From assembly GCA_031287815.1 (NCBI GenBank), contig JAITSM010000240.1, positions 1 through 8,438 on the forward strand: a stretch of DNA of 8,438 nt, written 5' to 3'. The notes under the pieces are model-generated. The model saw only the letters and a program-made list of their open reading frames with translations, did no database searches and was not told where the DNA came from. A program made the position numbers and the translations under genes. This DNA comes from Prevotellaceae bacterium. GTDB taxonomy: Bacteria > Bacteroidota > Bacteroidia > Bacteroidales > UBA932. Shown piece after piece: positions 1 to 7,900 of this stretch (the stretch's first letter is position 1; each line of letters opens with the position of its first letter).

Positions 1-183
1 ACTAAAGCCTGAAGCGAGACGACTAAAGCCTGAAGCGAGACGATTAAAGCCTGAAGCGAGATGATTAAAGCCTGAAGCGAGATGATTAAAGCCTGAAGCG
101 AGATGATTAAAGCCTGAAGCGAGATGATTAAAGCCTGAAGCGAGATGACTAAAGCCTGAAGCGAGACGACTAAAGCCTGAAGC
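1..183. repeat. Tandem array of 21-bp direct repeats, about 8.7 copies
   Basis: Eight full units start at 1, 22, 43, 64, 85, 106, 127 and 148; a ninth, starting at 169, breaks off after 15 bases. The array runs off the left edge, so its full length is unknown. Two unit types occur, differing only at unit positions 2 and 20, which are both C (type A) or both T (type B). The order is A A B B B B B A and a partial unit of A type at position 2. Each unit divides into three related 7-mers (ACTAAAG, then CCTGAAG, then CGAGACG), so it may be a higher-order heptamer repeat like those elsewhere in the window. There is no spacer diversity, so it is not a CRISPR array. Function is unknown; it is seen directly in the sequence. 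Confidence 0.97.
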
Positions 184-185
184 AC

Positions 186-204
186 GGCGCCGGCAACCTT
201 AAAC
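186..204 (+). promoter_or_regulatory. GGCGCC leader element, copy A (upstream of MFS gene)
   Basis: The sequence GGCGCCGGCAACCTTAAAC lies immediately after the 21-bp repeat array and 65 nt (first base to start codon) before the MFS gene. The core CGGCGCCG at 185-192 is a perfect 8-bp palindrome. It matches copy B at 1387-1405 in 18 of 19 positions and resembles copy C upstream of the susC-like gene. Being in the same orientation as the gene and at a similar distance each time suggests an operator or leader-RNA element, but a dispersed repeat family is the rival reading. Confidence 0.5.
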
Positions 205-206
205 CA

Positions 207-245
207 AATTAGTCACATTAGCACATTAAACAATTAGTCACATTA
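207..245. repeat. 14-bp direct repeat in the MFS leader
   Basis: The sequence AATTAGTCACATTA occurs at 207-220 and again at 232-245, with a related partial copy (GCACATTAAAC) between them. It fills the A/T-rich stretch just before the MFS start codon. No convincing Bacteroidota promoter (TTTG at -33 and TAnnTTTG at -7) was found here. The repeat could be a binding site pair or local duplication. Confidence 0.7.
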
Positions 246-250
246 AAACA

Positions 251-1369
251 ATGAAACCCACACTCCACTATCCATTCATCGCGGCCTGTGCCGGGCTGGC
301 GTTTTTTGGCGTAACGATGTTTGCTATCGGCCCTATCCTGTCGCAACTGGGCGAAGGCGCGAATGCGCTGCCGGCGACCCTGTCGATAGGCATCATTCTC
401 GGGACGGTAATTTTCGGCCCGGTGGTCGACCGCTCCGGTTACAAATGGATGCTGGTTGCCGGCGCGCTGCTTGCCCTGTCAGGCATACAGGGACTGGCGC
501 ACTTCCGGCGGATGGACATGCTGCACCTCTCAATGATTGCCCTGGGAACAGGCGGCGGGATACTGAACGGCGCAACCAACGCCCTCGTCTCAAGCCTCTA
601 CGACGACGCCCAACGCGGCATGAAGCTAAGTATCCTCGGAGCTTTTTACTGCATCGGCGCGTTGCTGTGGACGCTGTTGAACTATTTTTCGCCGACCGAT
701 TACACCTTTCCGTTGAACAGCATTTCGGCAGTAATGGCGCTCTTCATCCTCTTTTTTACCCTTGTCCGCTTTCCCGCCCCCAAGCCCCAGGGACGCGTTT
801 CCCTCAAGGCCTATTTAAACTTATTAAAATACCCCTCCCTATGGCTCTTTGCCCTGATTCTGTTTTTCCAAAGCGGATTTGAAGGCGTCAGCGGGAATTT
901 CACGGCAAAGTTCCTGGAAAATGAACACGGACTGGCCAAAGAAGCGGCCACCTTGTCGCTTACCTGGTTTACCGTCGGGATGCTCTTCGGCCGCTTCTTT
1001 CTAGGCTATTTGATGAAAAAAGCCGGCGACAGCATGACCCTTTACGCCTATCTGACCATAGCGATTGCCGGCGTATCCCTGCTTTATTTTACTGCGGATA
1101 TTATTATCGTATACCTCGCCATGTCGCTCATCGGGTTGGGCGTAGGCGCCACCTACCCCGTAATTTTTAACTACCTGGGGAGAATATTCAAACAAATGTC
1201 GGGCACCGTATTTTCGATAGCCATTTTCATAGCCCTTTGGGGACAATTTGTTTTCAACAAAATCGTGGGGCTCCTGTTCGATAAAAACCTGTTTGAATAT
1301 TTCCCCGCCGCCCTGATTTTAGCGGCCTTCATGATGATGATTCTACTGCCAGTAGCAAAAAAGAAATGA
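251..1369 (+). CDS. MFS transporter, inner membrane, likely sugar or small organic solute
   Basis: A 372-residue, very hydrophobic protein with about 12 predicted membrane segments (roughly 9-30, 42-59, 66-84, 91-115, 124-146, 153-174, 194-212, 232-255, 262-282, 284-306, 317-337 and 350-368). The major facilitator signature of the loop between segments 2 and 3 is present as GPVVDRSGYK at residues 56-65, and a degenerate second-half counterpart sits at about 243-259 (GMLFGRFFLGYLMKKAG). The central cytoplasmic loop is at about 172-192. It ends with a lysine-rich tail. It is somewhat shorter than typical 400-450-residue sugar facilitators but looks complete. The ATG at 251 follows an A-rich leader typical of Bacteroidota. 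It is the first gene of a + strand cluster with a SIS-domain protein and a creatininase-family enzyme, so its cargo is probably their substrate or product; this is inference. The stop codon lies inside a heptamer repeat. Confidence 0.88.
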   Translation: MKPTLHYPFIAACAGLAFFGVTMFAIGPILSQLGEGANALPATLSIGIILGTVIFGPVVDRSGYKWMLVAGALLALSGIQGLAHFRRMDMLHLSMIALGTGGGILNGATNALVSSLYDDAQRGMKLSILGAFYCIGALLWTLLNYFSPTDYTFPLNSISAVMALFILFFTLVRFPAPKPQGRVSLKAYLNLLKYPSLWLFALILFFQSGFEGVSGNFTAKFLENEHGLAKEAATLSLTWFTVGMLFGRFFLGYLMKKAGDSMTLYAYLTIAIAGVSLLYFTADIIIVYLAMSLIGLGVGATYPVIFNYLGRIFKQMSGTVFSIAIFIALWGQFVFNKIVGLLFDKNLFEYFPAALILAAFMMMILLPVAKKK

Positions 1370-1379
1370 TGAATGATGA
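1366..1379. repeat. Two tandem ATGATGA heptamers at the MFS stop codon
   Basis: ATGATGA occurs at 1366-1372 and 1373-1379 and is followed by ATTA and then the GGCGCC element. The MFS stop codon TGA (1367-1369) is the second to fourth base of the first unit. With only two units it would mean little alone; it counts because the same arrangement of heptamers followed by a GC-rich core is found in the other leaders. Confidence 0.6.
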
Positions 1380-1386
1380 ATTAGCC

Positions 1387-1405
1387 GGCGCCAGCAACCT
1401 TAAAC
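1387..1405 (+). promoter_or_regulatory. GGCGCC leader element, copy B (upstream of SIS gene)
   Basis: GGCGCCAGCAACCTTAAAC lies in the 85-nt gap between the MFS and SIS genes, 68 nt before the SIS start. It is 18/19 identical to copy A and in the same orientation. The rest of the gap (1406-1454) is A/T-rich with no recognisable promoter. It may mean that the SIS gene has its own regulatory leader rather than relying only on read-through from the MFS gene. Confidence 0.5.
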
Positions 1406-1454
1406 TTCAAACTTTAAATAATTAAATATTAAAACCAATTAAAACACAAAAATT

Positions 1455-2216
1455 ATGTTAGCATTAGAATGGTTAGCAAATGCACGCGGCATTATGCAAA
1501 AAATTGAAAACACCCAGTTGGAAAATATCCGGAAAGCAGCGTTGGCTATGGCCGACAGCATCGGGTCGAACCATTGGGTACACACCTTTGGCTGTGGCCA
1601 TGCCACTATTCCCGTAGAGGAAATGTATCCCCGCATAGGCGGCTTCGTGGGCTTTCATCCGATAGTAGAACTGCCGATGACCTTTTTTACCGGCATCACC
1701 GGACAAATGGGCATTCACCAGTTCCTCTTCCTGGAACGCGCCGAAGGATACGGTAACGCGATCATGAAATCCTATAACTTCAGCGACCGGGATTGCATCT
1801 GGATTTTTTCGCACACCGGCATCAACAATGTAAATATTGATGTAGCGCTGAAAGCAAAGGAACTGGGCATGAAAGTAATTGTTTACGGCTCTGCCGCCGA
1901 AGCCAAAGGCAAGACCACCCGCCACCCGAGCGGAAAGACCCTGTTCGAGCTGGCAGACATTGTCGTTGATTCATGCGTGCCGGTGGTAGACGCCTCCGTG
2001 CCGTTGAAAAATCATCAGGACAAGGTAGGGCCGGTATCCACCCTTGCGTTTGTTACCTTAGTGTGGATGACCATTACCACCGTAGCGGAAATTTTGGCGG
2101 ACAGGGGCGTGAAGCTCTACATTCACCCCTCCCACAACGTGCCGGGCGATACCACCGCCCACGAACGCCTGGACGCCTGCCTCGCCGAATACAAAAAACG
2201 AGTAGCCACTATTTGA
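1455..2216 (+). CDS. SIS-domain phosphosugar-binding protein (UPF0309/COG4821-like)
   Basis: A 253-residue soluble protein with a single sugar isomerase (SIS) fold. Visible motifs are FGCGHATIPVEE at 45-56 (the first phosphosugar-binding loop, usually FGxGHS in the family), FSHTGINNVNIDVALKAKELG at about 118-138 (the serine-rich second loop and following helix), RHPSGKTLFELADIVVDS at 156-173 with PVVDA at 176-180, and VGPVSTLA at 191-198. The HPSGK..L..AD.V.D pattern is characteristic of the UPF0309 group. Length and both ends fit that group, and the ATG at 1455 follows an A-rich leader. SIS proteins isomerise, cleave or sense phosphorylated sugars; members of this group have mostly no assigned reaction, so the exact activity is unknown. 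The protein lacks a signal peptide, so it should act in the cytoplasm. The next gene encodes a creatininase-family hydrolase, which suggests a shared pathway. Confidence 0.85.
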   Translation: MLALEWLANARGIMQKIENTQLENIRKAALAMADSIGSNHWVHTFGCGHATIPVEEMYPRIGGFVGFHPIVELPMTFFTGITGQMGIHQFLFLERAEGYGNAIMKSYNFSDRDCIWIFSHTGINNVNIDVALKAKELGMKVIVYGSAAEAKGKTTRHPSGKTLFELADIVVDSCVPVVDASVPLKNHQDKVGPVSTLAFVTLVWMTITTVAEILADRGVKLYIHPSHNVPGDTTAHERLDACLAEYKKRVATI

Positions 2217-2218
2217 AA

Positions 2219-2285
2219 ATGGAGAATTGAGAATGGAGAATGGAGAGTGTCTACTGAGGCGTCAGGACATTCTCCATTCTCCATT
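2219..2285 (+). repeat. Long heptamer-built hairpin between SIS and creatininase genes
   Basis: Four purine-rich heptamers (ATGGAGA, ATTGAGA, ATGGAGA, ATGGAGA; 2219-2246) face two inverted ones (TCTCCAT twice; 2271-2284). Bases 2232-2251 can pair with 2266-2285 over 20 bp (one G-T wobble at 2247/2270). After a two-base bulge (TA at 2252-2253), CTGA (2254-2257) pairs with TCAG (2262-2265) around a GGCG tetraloop. This gives about 24 base pairs in all. It is followed by A8, not by a T-run, so it is not an ordinary terminator on the + strand. It could be an mRNA processing or stability element within the operon, or a repeat-family member. Confidence 0.8.
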
Positions 2286-2301
2286 AAAAAAAACAAATGC
2301 T

Positions 2302-3096
2302 ATGAAAAATCATTCTCCATTCTCCACTCTCCATTCTCCATTAGACCTGATGGTGGCCACATATGGTCAGGTAAAGAACCGGCCGTACGCTTTTGCCGTA
2401 TTGCCCTGGGGCGCTACCGAGCCGCATAATTACCACCTGCCTTACCTGACGGATACCTTGCTGGCGCATGCCGTTGCGGTGGATGCTGTGGGCAAGGCGT
2501 GGGAGCAGTACGGCGTGCGGGGCATGGTGTTGCCGCCTATTCCGCTGGGGGCGCAGAATCCCGGACAGCGCGAACAGCCGTTTTGCCTGCATGCCCGCTA
2601 TGAAACCCAAAAAGCCGTATTGAACGATATAGTGGCGGCATTGCAGGGGCAGGGCGTCACAACACTTGTCATAATGAACGGGCATGGCGGCAACAGCTTC
2701 AAACCGATGATTCGCGACCTGACGATTGATTATCCCCAGATGCTCATTGCCCTTTGCGACTGGTTTGCCGTAGAGCCGCAGCAAGGCTACTTTGAAAACA
2801 AAGACGACCATGCCGGCGAGATGGAAACCTCCGTCATGATGCATTACTATCCGGAGCTGGTAGCCTTGGAGACCGCCGGCAGCGGGGAAAGCCGGCCGTT
2901 CCACATCGAATCGCTGAACAAAAAAGTAGCATGGGTGCCCCGTGATTGGGCTAAAACGACGGCAGATACCGGCGTCGGCGACCCCTCCCAAGCCTCCGCC
3001 GCCAAAGGCAAACGCTTTGCAGAAGTCGTTACCGCTAAGATTGCGGTATTGTTTGATGAATTAGTCAACCGGCCGGTTTATTCAGCCGGGGCGTAA
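2302..3096 (+). CDS. Creatininase-family metal-dependent amidohydrolase
   Basis: A 264-residue protein when read from the ATG at 2302. Creatininase-family metal-binding motifs are clear: GATEPHNYHLPYLTD (37-51) supplies E40, H42 and D51, with the E-to-D spacing of 11 seen in creatininase; NGHGGN at 126-131 supplies H128; HAGEMETS at 170-177 supplies E175. Creatininase itself has NGHYEN, so the second metal-binding glutamate is replaced by glycine here, and E175 probably takes its place. The family hydrolyses cyclic amides and also some cyclic sugar-derived ketones (for example the inosose-ring hydrolase IolN), so creatinine need not be the substrate. The start was chosen because of the A-rich leader before 2302; an upstream ATG at 2227 would add only repeat-encoded residues, and the conserved domain itself would need only the ATG at 2350 (residue 17). 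Residues 4-14 are encoded by a heptamer array. A bidirectional terminator follows the gene. Confidence 0.85.
   Translation: MKNHSPFSTLHSPLDLMVATYGQVKNRPYAFAVLPWGATEPHNYHLPYLTDTLLAHAVAVDAVGKAWEQYGVRGMVLPPIPLGAQNPGQREQPFCLHARYETQKAVLNDIVAALQGQGVTTLVIMNGHGGNSFKPMIRDLTIDYPQMLIALCDWFAVEPQQGYFENKDDHAGEMETSVMMHYYPELVALETAGSGESRPFHIESLNKKVAWVPRDWAKTTADTGVGDPSQASAAKGKRFAEVVTAKIAVLFDELVNRPVYSAGA
2314..2341. repeat. Four TCTCCAT-type heptamers inside the creatininase-family N-terminus
   Basis: TCTCCAT, TCTCCAC, TCTCCAT and TCTCCAT run in tandem from 2314 to 2341 and encode residues 5-14 (about SPFSTLHSPL). They are the same unit as in the upstream hairpin and are complementary to its left arm at 26 of 28 positions. 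The array lies before the first residues that look conserved for the family, so it appears to have grown into the 5' end of the gene, or to lie wholly in the leader if translation starts at 2350. Confidence 0.85.
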
Positions 3097-3109
3097 TTCC
3101 CAATACTTA

Positions 3110-3149
3110 AATAAAAAGAAGCTGCCCTTTCAAGCAGCTTCTTTTTATT
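3110..3149. terminator. Bidirectional rho-independent terminator between convergent operons
   Basis: A perfect 16-bp stem, AATAAAAAGAAGCTGC (3110-3125) against 3134-3149, encloses the 8-base loop CCTTTCAA. The + strand stem ends in TTTTT (3142-3146) and the - strand reads TTTTT from 3116-3112, so it can stop transcripts from both sides. It lies 13 bases after the creatininase-family stop and 13 bases before the SusD-like stop codon. Confidence 0.93.
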
Positions 3150-3162
3150 ATAAATACTTGTT

Positions 3163-4893
3163 TTAATTGCCCCATCCCGCATTTTGTGAAAGATCTATAC
3201 CTTCGGCTTTATATAAATCTCTTTGTCCTGTTGGAATAGAATTAAGGTAATGCTTATTGGGATTAAACGCTCTGTTGCTACCCGGGTATACATACACATA
3301 CCCATCAGCATTAGTGGTCACATCTGTCATCCCTGTGCCTTTAGCTCCCAAAGCTACATCAGGATTATTCGTGTAGTCTAAATAATCGCCTTTTTCCCAA
3401 CGCATCAGGTCATAATAGCGCATTTCCGTCCAGGCCATCAGTTCTGCCCTTCTTTCCCTGCGGATTTCCCAAATAATAGATGAAACCGGCCCCGATATGT
3501 TTTCCAGTGCGCTGGTTCGTTTGGGATCATTTATTGTAGCGCCGCCTGCTTGAACATTATCGTCACTGACATAAGTTAATACTGTAATGCCGGCGCGACT
3601 TCTTAATAAATTGATGGATTTATCCAGGTCGGCCTGCGTGATGGCGCCTAATTCTGCGCATGCTTCCGCATAGTTTAACAATACTTCCGCATAACCGAAT
3701 ATCGGCGCGTCAATAAAATTCTGCCCTGTAGTAGTAATACTTGGAGAAGCGGCATTGTAGTATAAATTGACTACATAGCCGGTAGAAGAAGTCCTGGCTC
3801 TTGACAAATCCATGGGCTGATGTTTAAAGCTTATGCCTTCATTGTCTATAGTGGCTGTCAGGCGTCCATCCCGGTTGGCCAGTACGTTTGTAATGTTTGC
3901 GTCCCCCTGATAAGCGGTAGACTGTGAAATGGGCAAGCCGTCCGTGCAAACATAACTATCGATAGCCGACTTGGTCATGCCATTACCTACCGTAGATGTA
4001 TTCGTATAAGCTTGTATGGAATGGCCGGCTACGCCCGATAAATATTCTTTATACAAAATTATTTCTTTATTTCCACTCAAACTTTCGGAATTATATACCG
4101 CTTTATAACTGGAGCCAATCTGATATTTACCGGATAATATTATTTCATTTGCAGCATTTTTTGCATCCTGTAAAAATTCCGCGCCGTTGCCTGCCTGATG
4201 GTATTTTCGATAGGTGCCTTCATACAATCCGATTCTGGCTTTGAGCGCCAGCGCGACAAACTTATTCACCGTATTCGCCCCATCGGATTCCCTCAGCAAC
4301 GTTACCGCTAAATTGATATCGGCCCGGACTTTGTCCATGACTTCATTGCGGTTCGTACGCGGCAAGAATACCACCTGGACATTATTGATATCAGTAACAT
4401 CTTTGTCGTAATACGGAACGTCCCCGAACCGCTGTACCAGCCGGAAATAATAATATGCCCTGAAGAAACGGGCAACGCCTTCCCAATGATTCTTTGCGAC
4501 ATTGTCCATCGGCACATTAGGCAGCCTTTCCAGGAGAATGTTGGCTCTCCTGATATATTCATACAGGTCGTTCCAGTTCGTATTTGAAGCGCTGGCATTT
4601 GGCTGGTATTGTAAGAAGCCATTACTTGTCAAATCATCGGATATAAGGATAGCTGTACTGGCTCCCGCCGATTGAAAATAATATTCCGCAGTAGTGCCGG
4701 TACCTTTACCGTACCCCATGAATAAATTATAGAATCTCCAGGCATACGCTTTTACATTCGCTTCGCTTGACCAGTAATTCTGGTCGGTAAATCCATCCAG
4801 CGGCTCTCTTTCCAGAAAACCGTTACATGATGGAAGTACAACAGAGAATGCGATACCAAGCAATATAATTATATATGTTTTTATACTTTTCAT
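3163..4893 (-). CDS. SusD/RagB-like outer-membrane nutrient-binding lipoprotein
   Basis: A 576-residue lipoprotein that should sit on the cell surface as the lid of the SusC-like transporter encoded just upstream. The N-terminus has a positively charged start, a hydrophobic stretch and the lipobox LPSC, with C23 as the lipidated residue. SusD-family features include the early segment FLEREPLDGFTDQNYW (26-41), the helical repeat region with FRAYYYFRLVQRFGDVPYYD (144-163), YAEVLLNYAEACAELG (401-416), the RRERRAELMAWTEMRYYDLM block (478-497) and the C-terminal YLNSIPTGQRDLY (549-561) ending in QNAGWGN. Length is normal for the family and the ORF is uninterrupted. The gene starts 17 nt after the SusC-like stop, with no promoter in between, so the two are one operon. 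The ligand cannot be deduced. Confidence 0.96.
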   Translation of the reverse strand: MKSIKTYIIILLGIAFSVVLPSCNGFLEREPLDGFTDQNYWSSEANVKAYAWRFYNLFMGYGKGTGTTAEYYFQSAGASTAILISDDLTSNGFLQYQPNASASNTNWNDLYEYIRRANILLERLPNVPMDNVAKNHWEGVARFFRAYYYFRLVQRFGDVPYYDKDVTDINNVQVVFLPRTNRNEVMDKVRADINLAVTLLRESDGANTVNKFVALALKARIGLYEGTYRKYHQAGNGAEFLQDAKNAANEIILSGKYQIGSSYKAVYNSESLSGNKEIILYKEYLSGVAGHSIQAYTNTSTVGNGMTKSAIDSYVCTDGLPISQSTAYQGDANITNVLANRDGRLTATIDNEGISFKHQPMDLSRARTSSTGYVVNLYYNAASPSITTTGQNFIDAPIFGYAEVLLNYAEACAELGAITQADLDKSINLLRSRAGITVLTYVSDDNVQAGGATINDPKRTSALENISGPVSSIIWEIRRERRAELMAWTEMRYYDLMRWEKGDYLDYTNNPDVALGAKGTGMTDVTTNADGYVYVYPGSNRAFNPNKHYLNSIPTGQRDLYKAEGIDLSQNAGWGN

Positions 4894-4910
4894 AATTAGT
4901 TATTTTAAAT

Positions 4911-7900
4911 TTAGAAATTAACTTGTAATCCAAACGACAATGTACGCGGATAAGGATAGGTACGCCCCCATTGGGCTTCCGTTTCATTGATTTCAGGGTC
5001 TACCGGCAGCCGGCTGTCTTTAAATTCAAAGAGGTTCTGCCCGCTGAAATATACCCGTACTTTATCAATGCCTATTTTTTGCGTCAAATTTGCCGGCAAC
5101 GTATAACCTACGGTCAGGTTCTTCAAACGCAGATAAGCCATATTTAACAAGTACCGGGATTGCGCTACAAAGTTATTTGAACCTGGGGCATAAGCTCCGA
5201 GGGCATTACTTGCATGGGGATAATACGGATTGGGGAAATAAGCGCCGGTATTGTCCGGCGTCCAGTAATCCAATTGTTCCCCATAGAGTGCATCTGCCCG
5301 GTTAAATAACGGCAGCACCAGGTCGGAATTAGCCCAGTAATCACGCTTCCCTACGCCCTGAAAGAAGAGGTCTATATCGAAATTATAGAGATTAGCGCCA
5401 ATCCGGAAACTGTATTCGTACCTTGGGGTAGAATTTCCGATGACCGTCAAGTCGCCCGGATTATCGACCGTACGGTCGCCTGCCGAAATTTCATTATCGC
5501 CGTCCAGATTTTTATATTTTACGTCGCCCGGCCCATATTTGAAATTACCAGTTTTAAGTTTATCCTGGTTGGGAATACCGTTTTTTAAACTTCCGTCCGA
5601 GTTAAAATCATCCGCTTGAAAAAGGCGGTCTGTTTCGAATCCCCAAATATCCCCGACGACAGCTCCTTCATAAAATGAACCGAATAATTTTGTCGGGTTG
5701 TTATATTGCGTGATTTCCGTCTGGTAATCCGACAAAGTGGCTACGGCGTAAATAGCGGCATCGTTATTAAAAGCATAATTGAAATTCAACGAAATTTCAT
5801 AGCCGCGCGTCCGCAATTCGCCGGTATTGGTGAGCGGCGCCGAAGCCCCTACCGCTTTCGGCAATTCTTTGCCGGTAGTCAATATATCTTTGGTGCTGCG
5901 TTGATACCAGTCGAAAGAAACCCCGAACATACTGTTCAGGAATTGCGCATCCAGCCCAATGTCGTAAGTAGTGACGGTTTCCCATGTTAAATTGGCATCC
6001 ACAATACCCGGGGCGGTAACGGACAGCGGATAAGTAGCCCCGACAATCCAGTCGGCAGTTCCGGAGGTCATCATGGGGCGGAAAGCATTGCTTGACACAT
6101 TCTGGTTGCCTATAGAACCGGCGGACGCCCGTATTTTAATATCATTAGCTATTCCTTTTATGGATTGCAGGAAGGCTTCTTCCGTAATCCGGTAGCCGAC
6201 CGAAGCGGACGGGAAGAATCCCCAAAGGCTTCCTGTCGGGAATTTGGAAGAGCCGTCGTAACGCGCATTTACTTCCAGCAGGTATTTCCGTTTATAATCA
6301 TAGTTAACACGCCCGAAAAATCCCGCAATAGCATATTCGGTATGGGCTGGCTTCAGGGCATTCCATGTAGAGGTAACATACTGGTCGCCGCTGGTCAGGG
6401 CGATATCTATCAACGATTCGTCCATCACATTCCTGCGTTCCGCATACATCCGGCGGTACTCATTGGCTTCAATATTCGAACCGGCGGTAACTTTCAGGTT
6501 ATGCCCTTCCCCTAATTCTTTGATAAAAGTCAGGTAGGCATTCAACACATGATTGTTGTTTTGACTGTTGCCCAACGCCACTTTGTCGTGCGCATTCCCT
6601 GCGGCTATTACATATTTGTACGCGGTACCCATAATATCGTTCGGATCCCATCCGGGGCTCCAAAAGTCCAATAACTGCACGGGATGCCCATTGATAACCC
6701 GGTTTACGTTTTCTGTGGAGAAACTGTATTCCACAATAAATTTTAAATCCTTGGTAATATCAGCCGTCAAACTGGTATTCAACCGCAGCAAATCCGTTTG
6801 CAGGGTATTCATGTCTGCAGCATCCATAAAACCGGGCGCATGGCGGAAATATTTACCTTCATAAGTACCGTAAGGAAAGTATTCCCCCCAGCGAAGATAA
6901 TATCCGAAATAACCGTTATACCCGCTCACATTCAACCCGCCGCCGTCATAATAATTATAGGGCTCCTCGTGTTTTTTCCGTGCAAACTGTACATTCACGT
7001 CGGCTTTCAGCCATTTCGACAGCTGGGTATTAAAATTGACATTGGCATTATAGCGTTGCATCTTGTCGGTATTTATCCGCATAAACCCGCTCTGCTCCAT
7101 GTAACCCAGCGAAATCAGGAACGACGATTTCTCCCCGAGGTTTCCCTGCACCGACAGATTATGGTTTTGCACAGGCGCCCAGTCCAGCAACATTTCCTTG
7201 TGAGGGTCCCATACCCTGTAAGTATACGCCCGGCCGCCGATAATCTCCCAGTCTTCGCCGTAAACCATCTCGGTGCCGTTGCGGTTACCGGCATACTTTT
7301 GCTTCCATTCTTTTATTTTCGGCAACAGCACGTCGTGGTACATGCCGAACGATTCCGACCTTGCCCCCGGCGTATTCCGGTTGGCCGCCTGCATCAACAC
7401 CGGCAATTCCTGCTCCGGGTCTACAAATTCCACCAGGTTGGAAGGCCTACTGAAAGCAATGTTGGTACTATAGGAAAACCTGATTTTGTCCTGTTTTTCT
7501 CCCTTTTTGGTCGTAATCAGCACCACCCCGAAAGCCGCCCGCGTACCGTAAATAGACGCCGAAGCGGCATCCTTCAATACGGATATACTGGCAATATCAT
7601 TCGGATTGATCAGCGTCAAGTCGCTGGACACGCCGTCCACCAATACCAGGGGCGTTCCGTCGATAGCCTTTCCATCGATAATCGTGCCTGTGCCGCGCAA
7701 ATTGAGCGCCGCCCCGGAACCCAGGTTGCCGCTTTTGTAGGTAATGGTTAACCCTGGGGTAATACCCTGCAAGGACTTGGTTACATCGGCCACCGGTTTC
7801 CCGTTTAATGCTTTCTCCACATCCACCGTCGCCACGGCGCCGGTGAGGTTTTCCCGCCTTTGCGTGCCATAGCCTACTACGACCACTTCATCCAGCACTT

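Noticed and set aside
1..183. CRISPR-like array
   Set aside because: The repeats are head to tail with no unique spacers, so this is a plain tandem repeat.
1..190. Repeat-encoded protein on the - strand (two frames stay open through the 21-bp array)
   Set aside because: The open frames result from a 21-bp period (7 codons) lacking stops in those frames. There is no recognisable domain and only a possible GTG start, and the left end is cut off by the window.
1473..1925. 150-codon open frame on the - strand opposite the SIS gene, and 2341-2991 opposite the creatininase-family gene
   Set aside because: Both are shadows of genes with clear catalytic or binding motifs on the + strand, and neither resembles a known protein.
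2232..2285. Terminator between SIS and creatininase-family genes
   Set aside because: The hairpin is followed by a run of A on the + strand and has no T-run after it on the - strand.
2227..2301. Upstream ATG at 2227 as start of the creatininase-family protein
   Set aside because: The 25 extra residues come from the hairpin and heptamer repeats and have no counterpart in the family; the ATG at 2302 has a better A-rich leader.
6798..7751. 317-codon open frame on the + strand opposite the susC-like gene, and smaller ones at 7860-8256 and 6165-6515
   Set aside because: They lie wholly antisense to a gene with strong family motifs and contain no recognisable domain. Long antisense frames are expected opposite such coding sequence.
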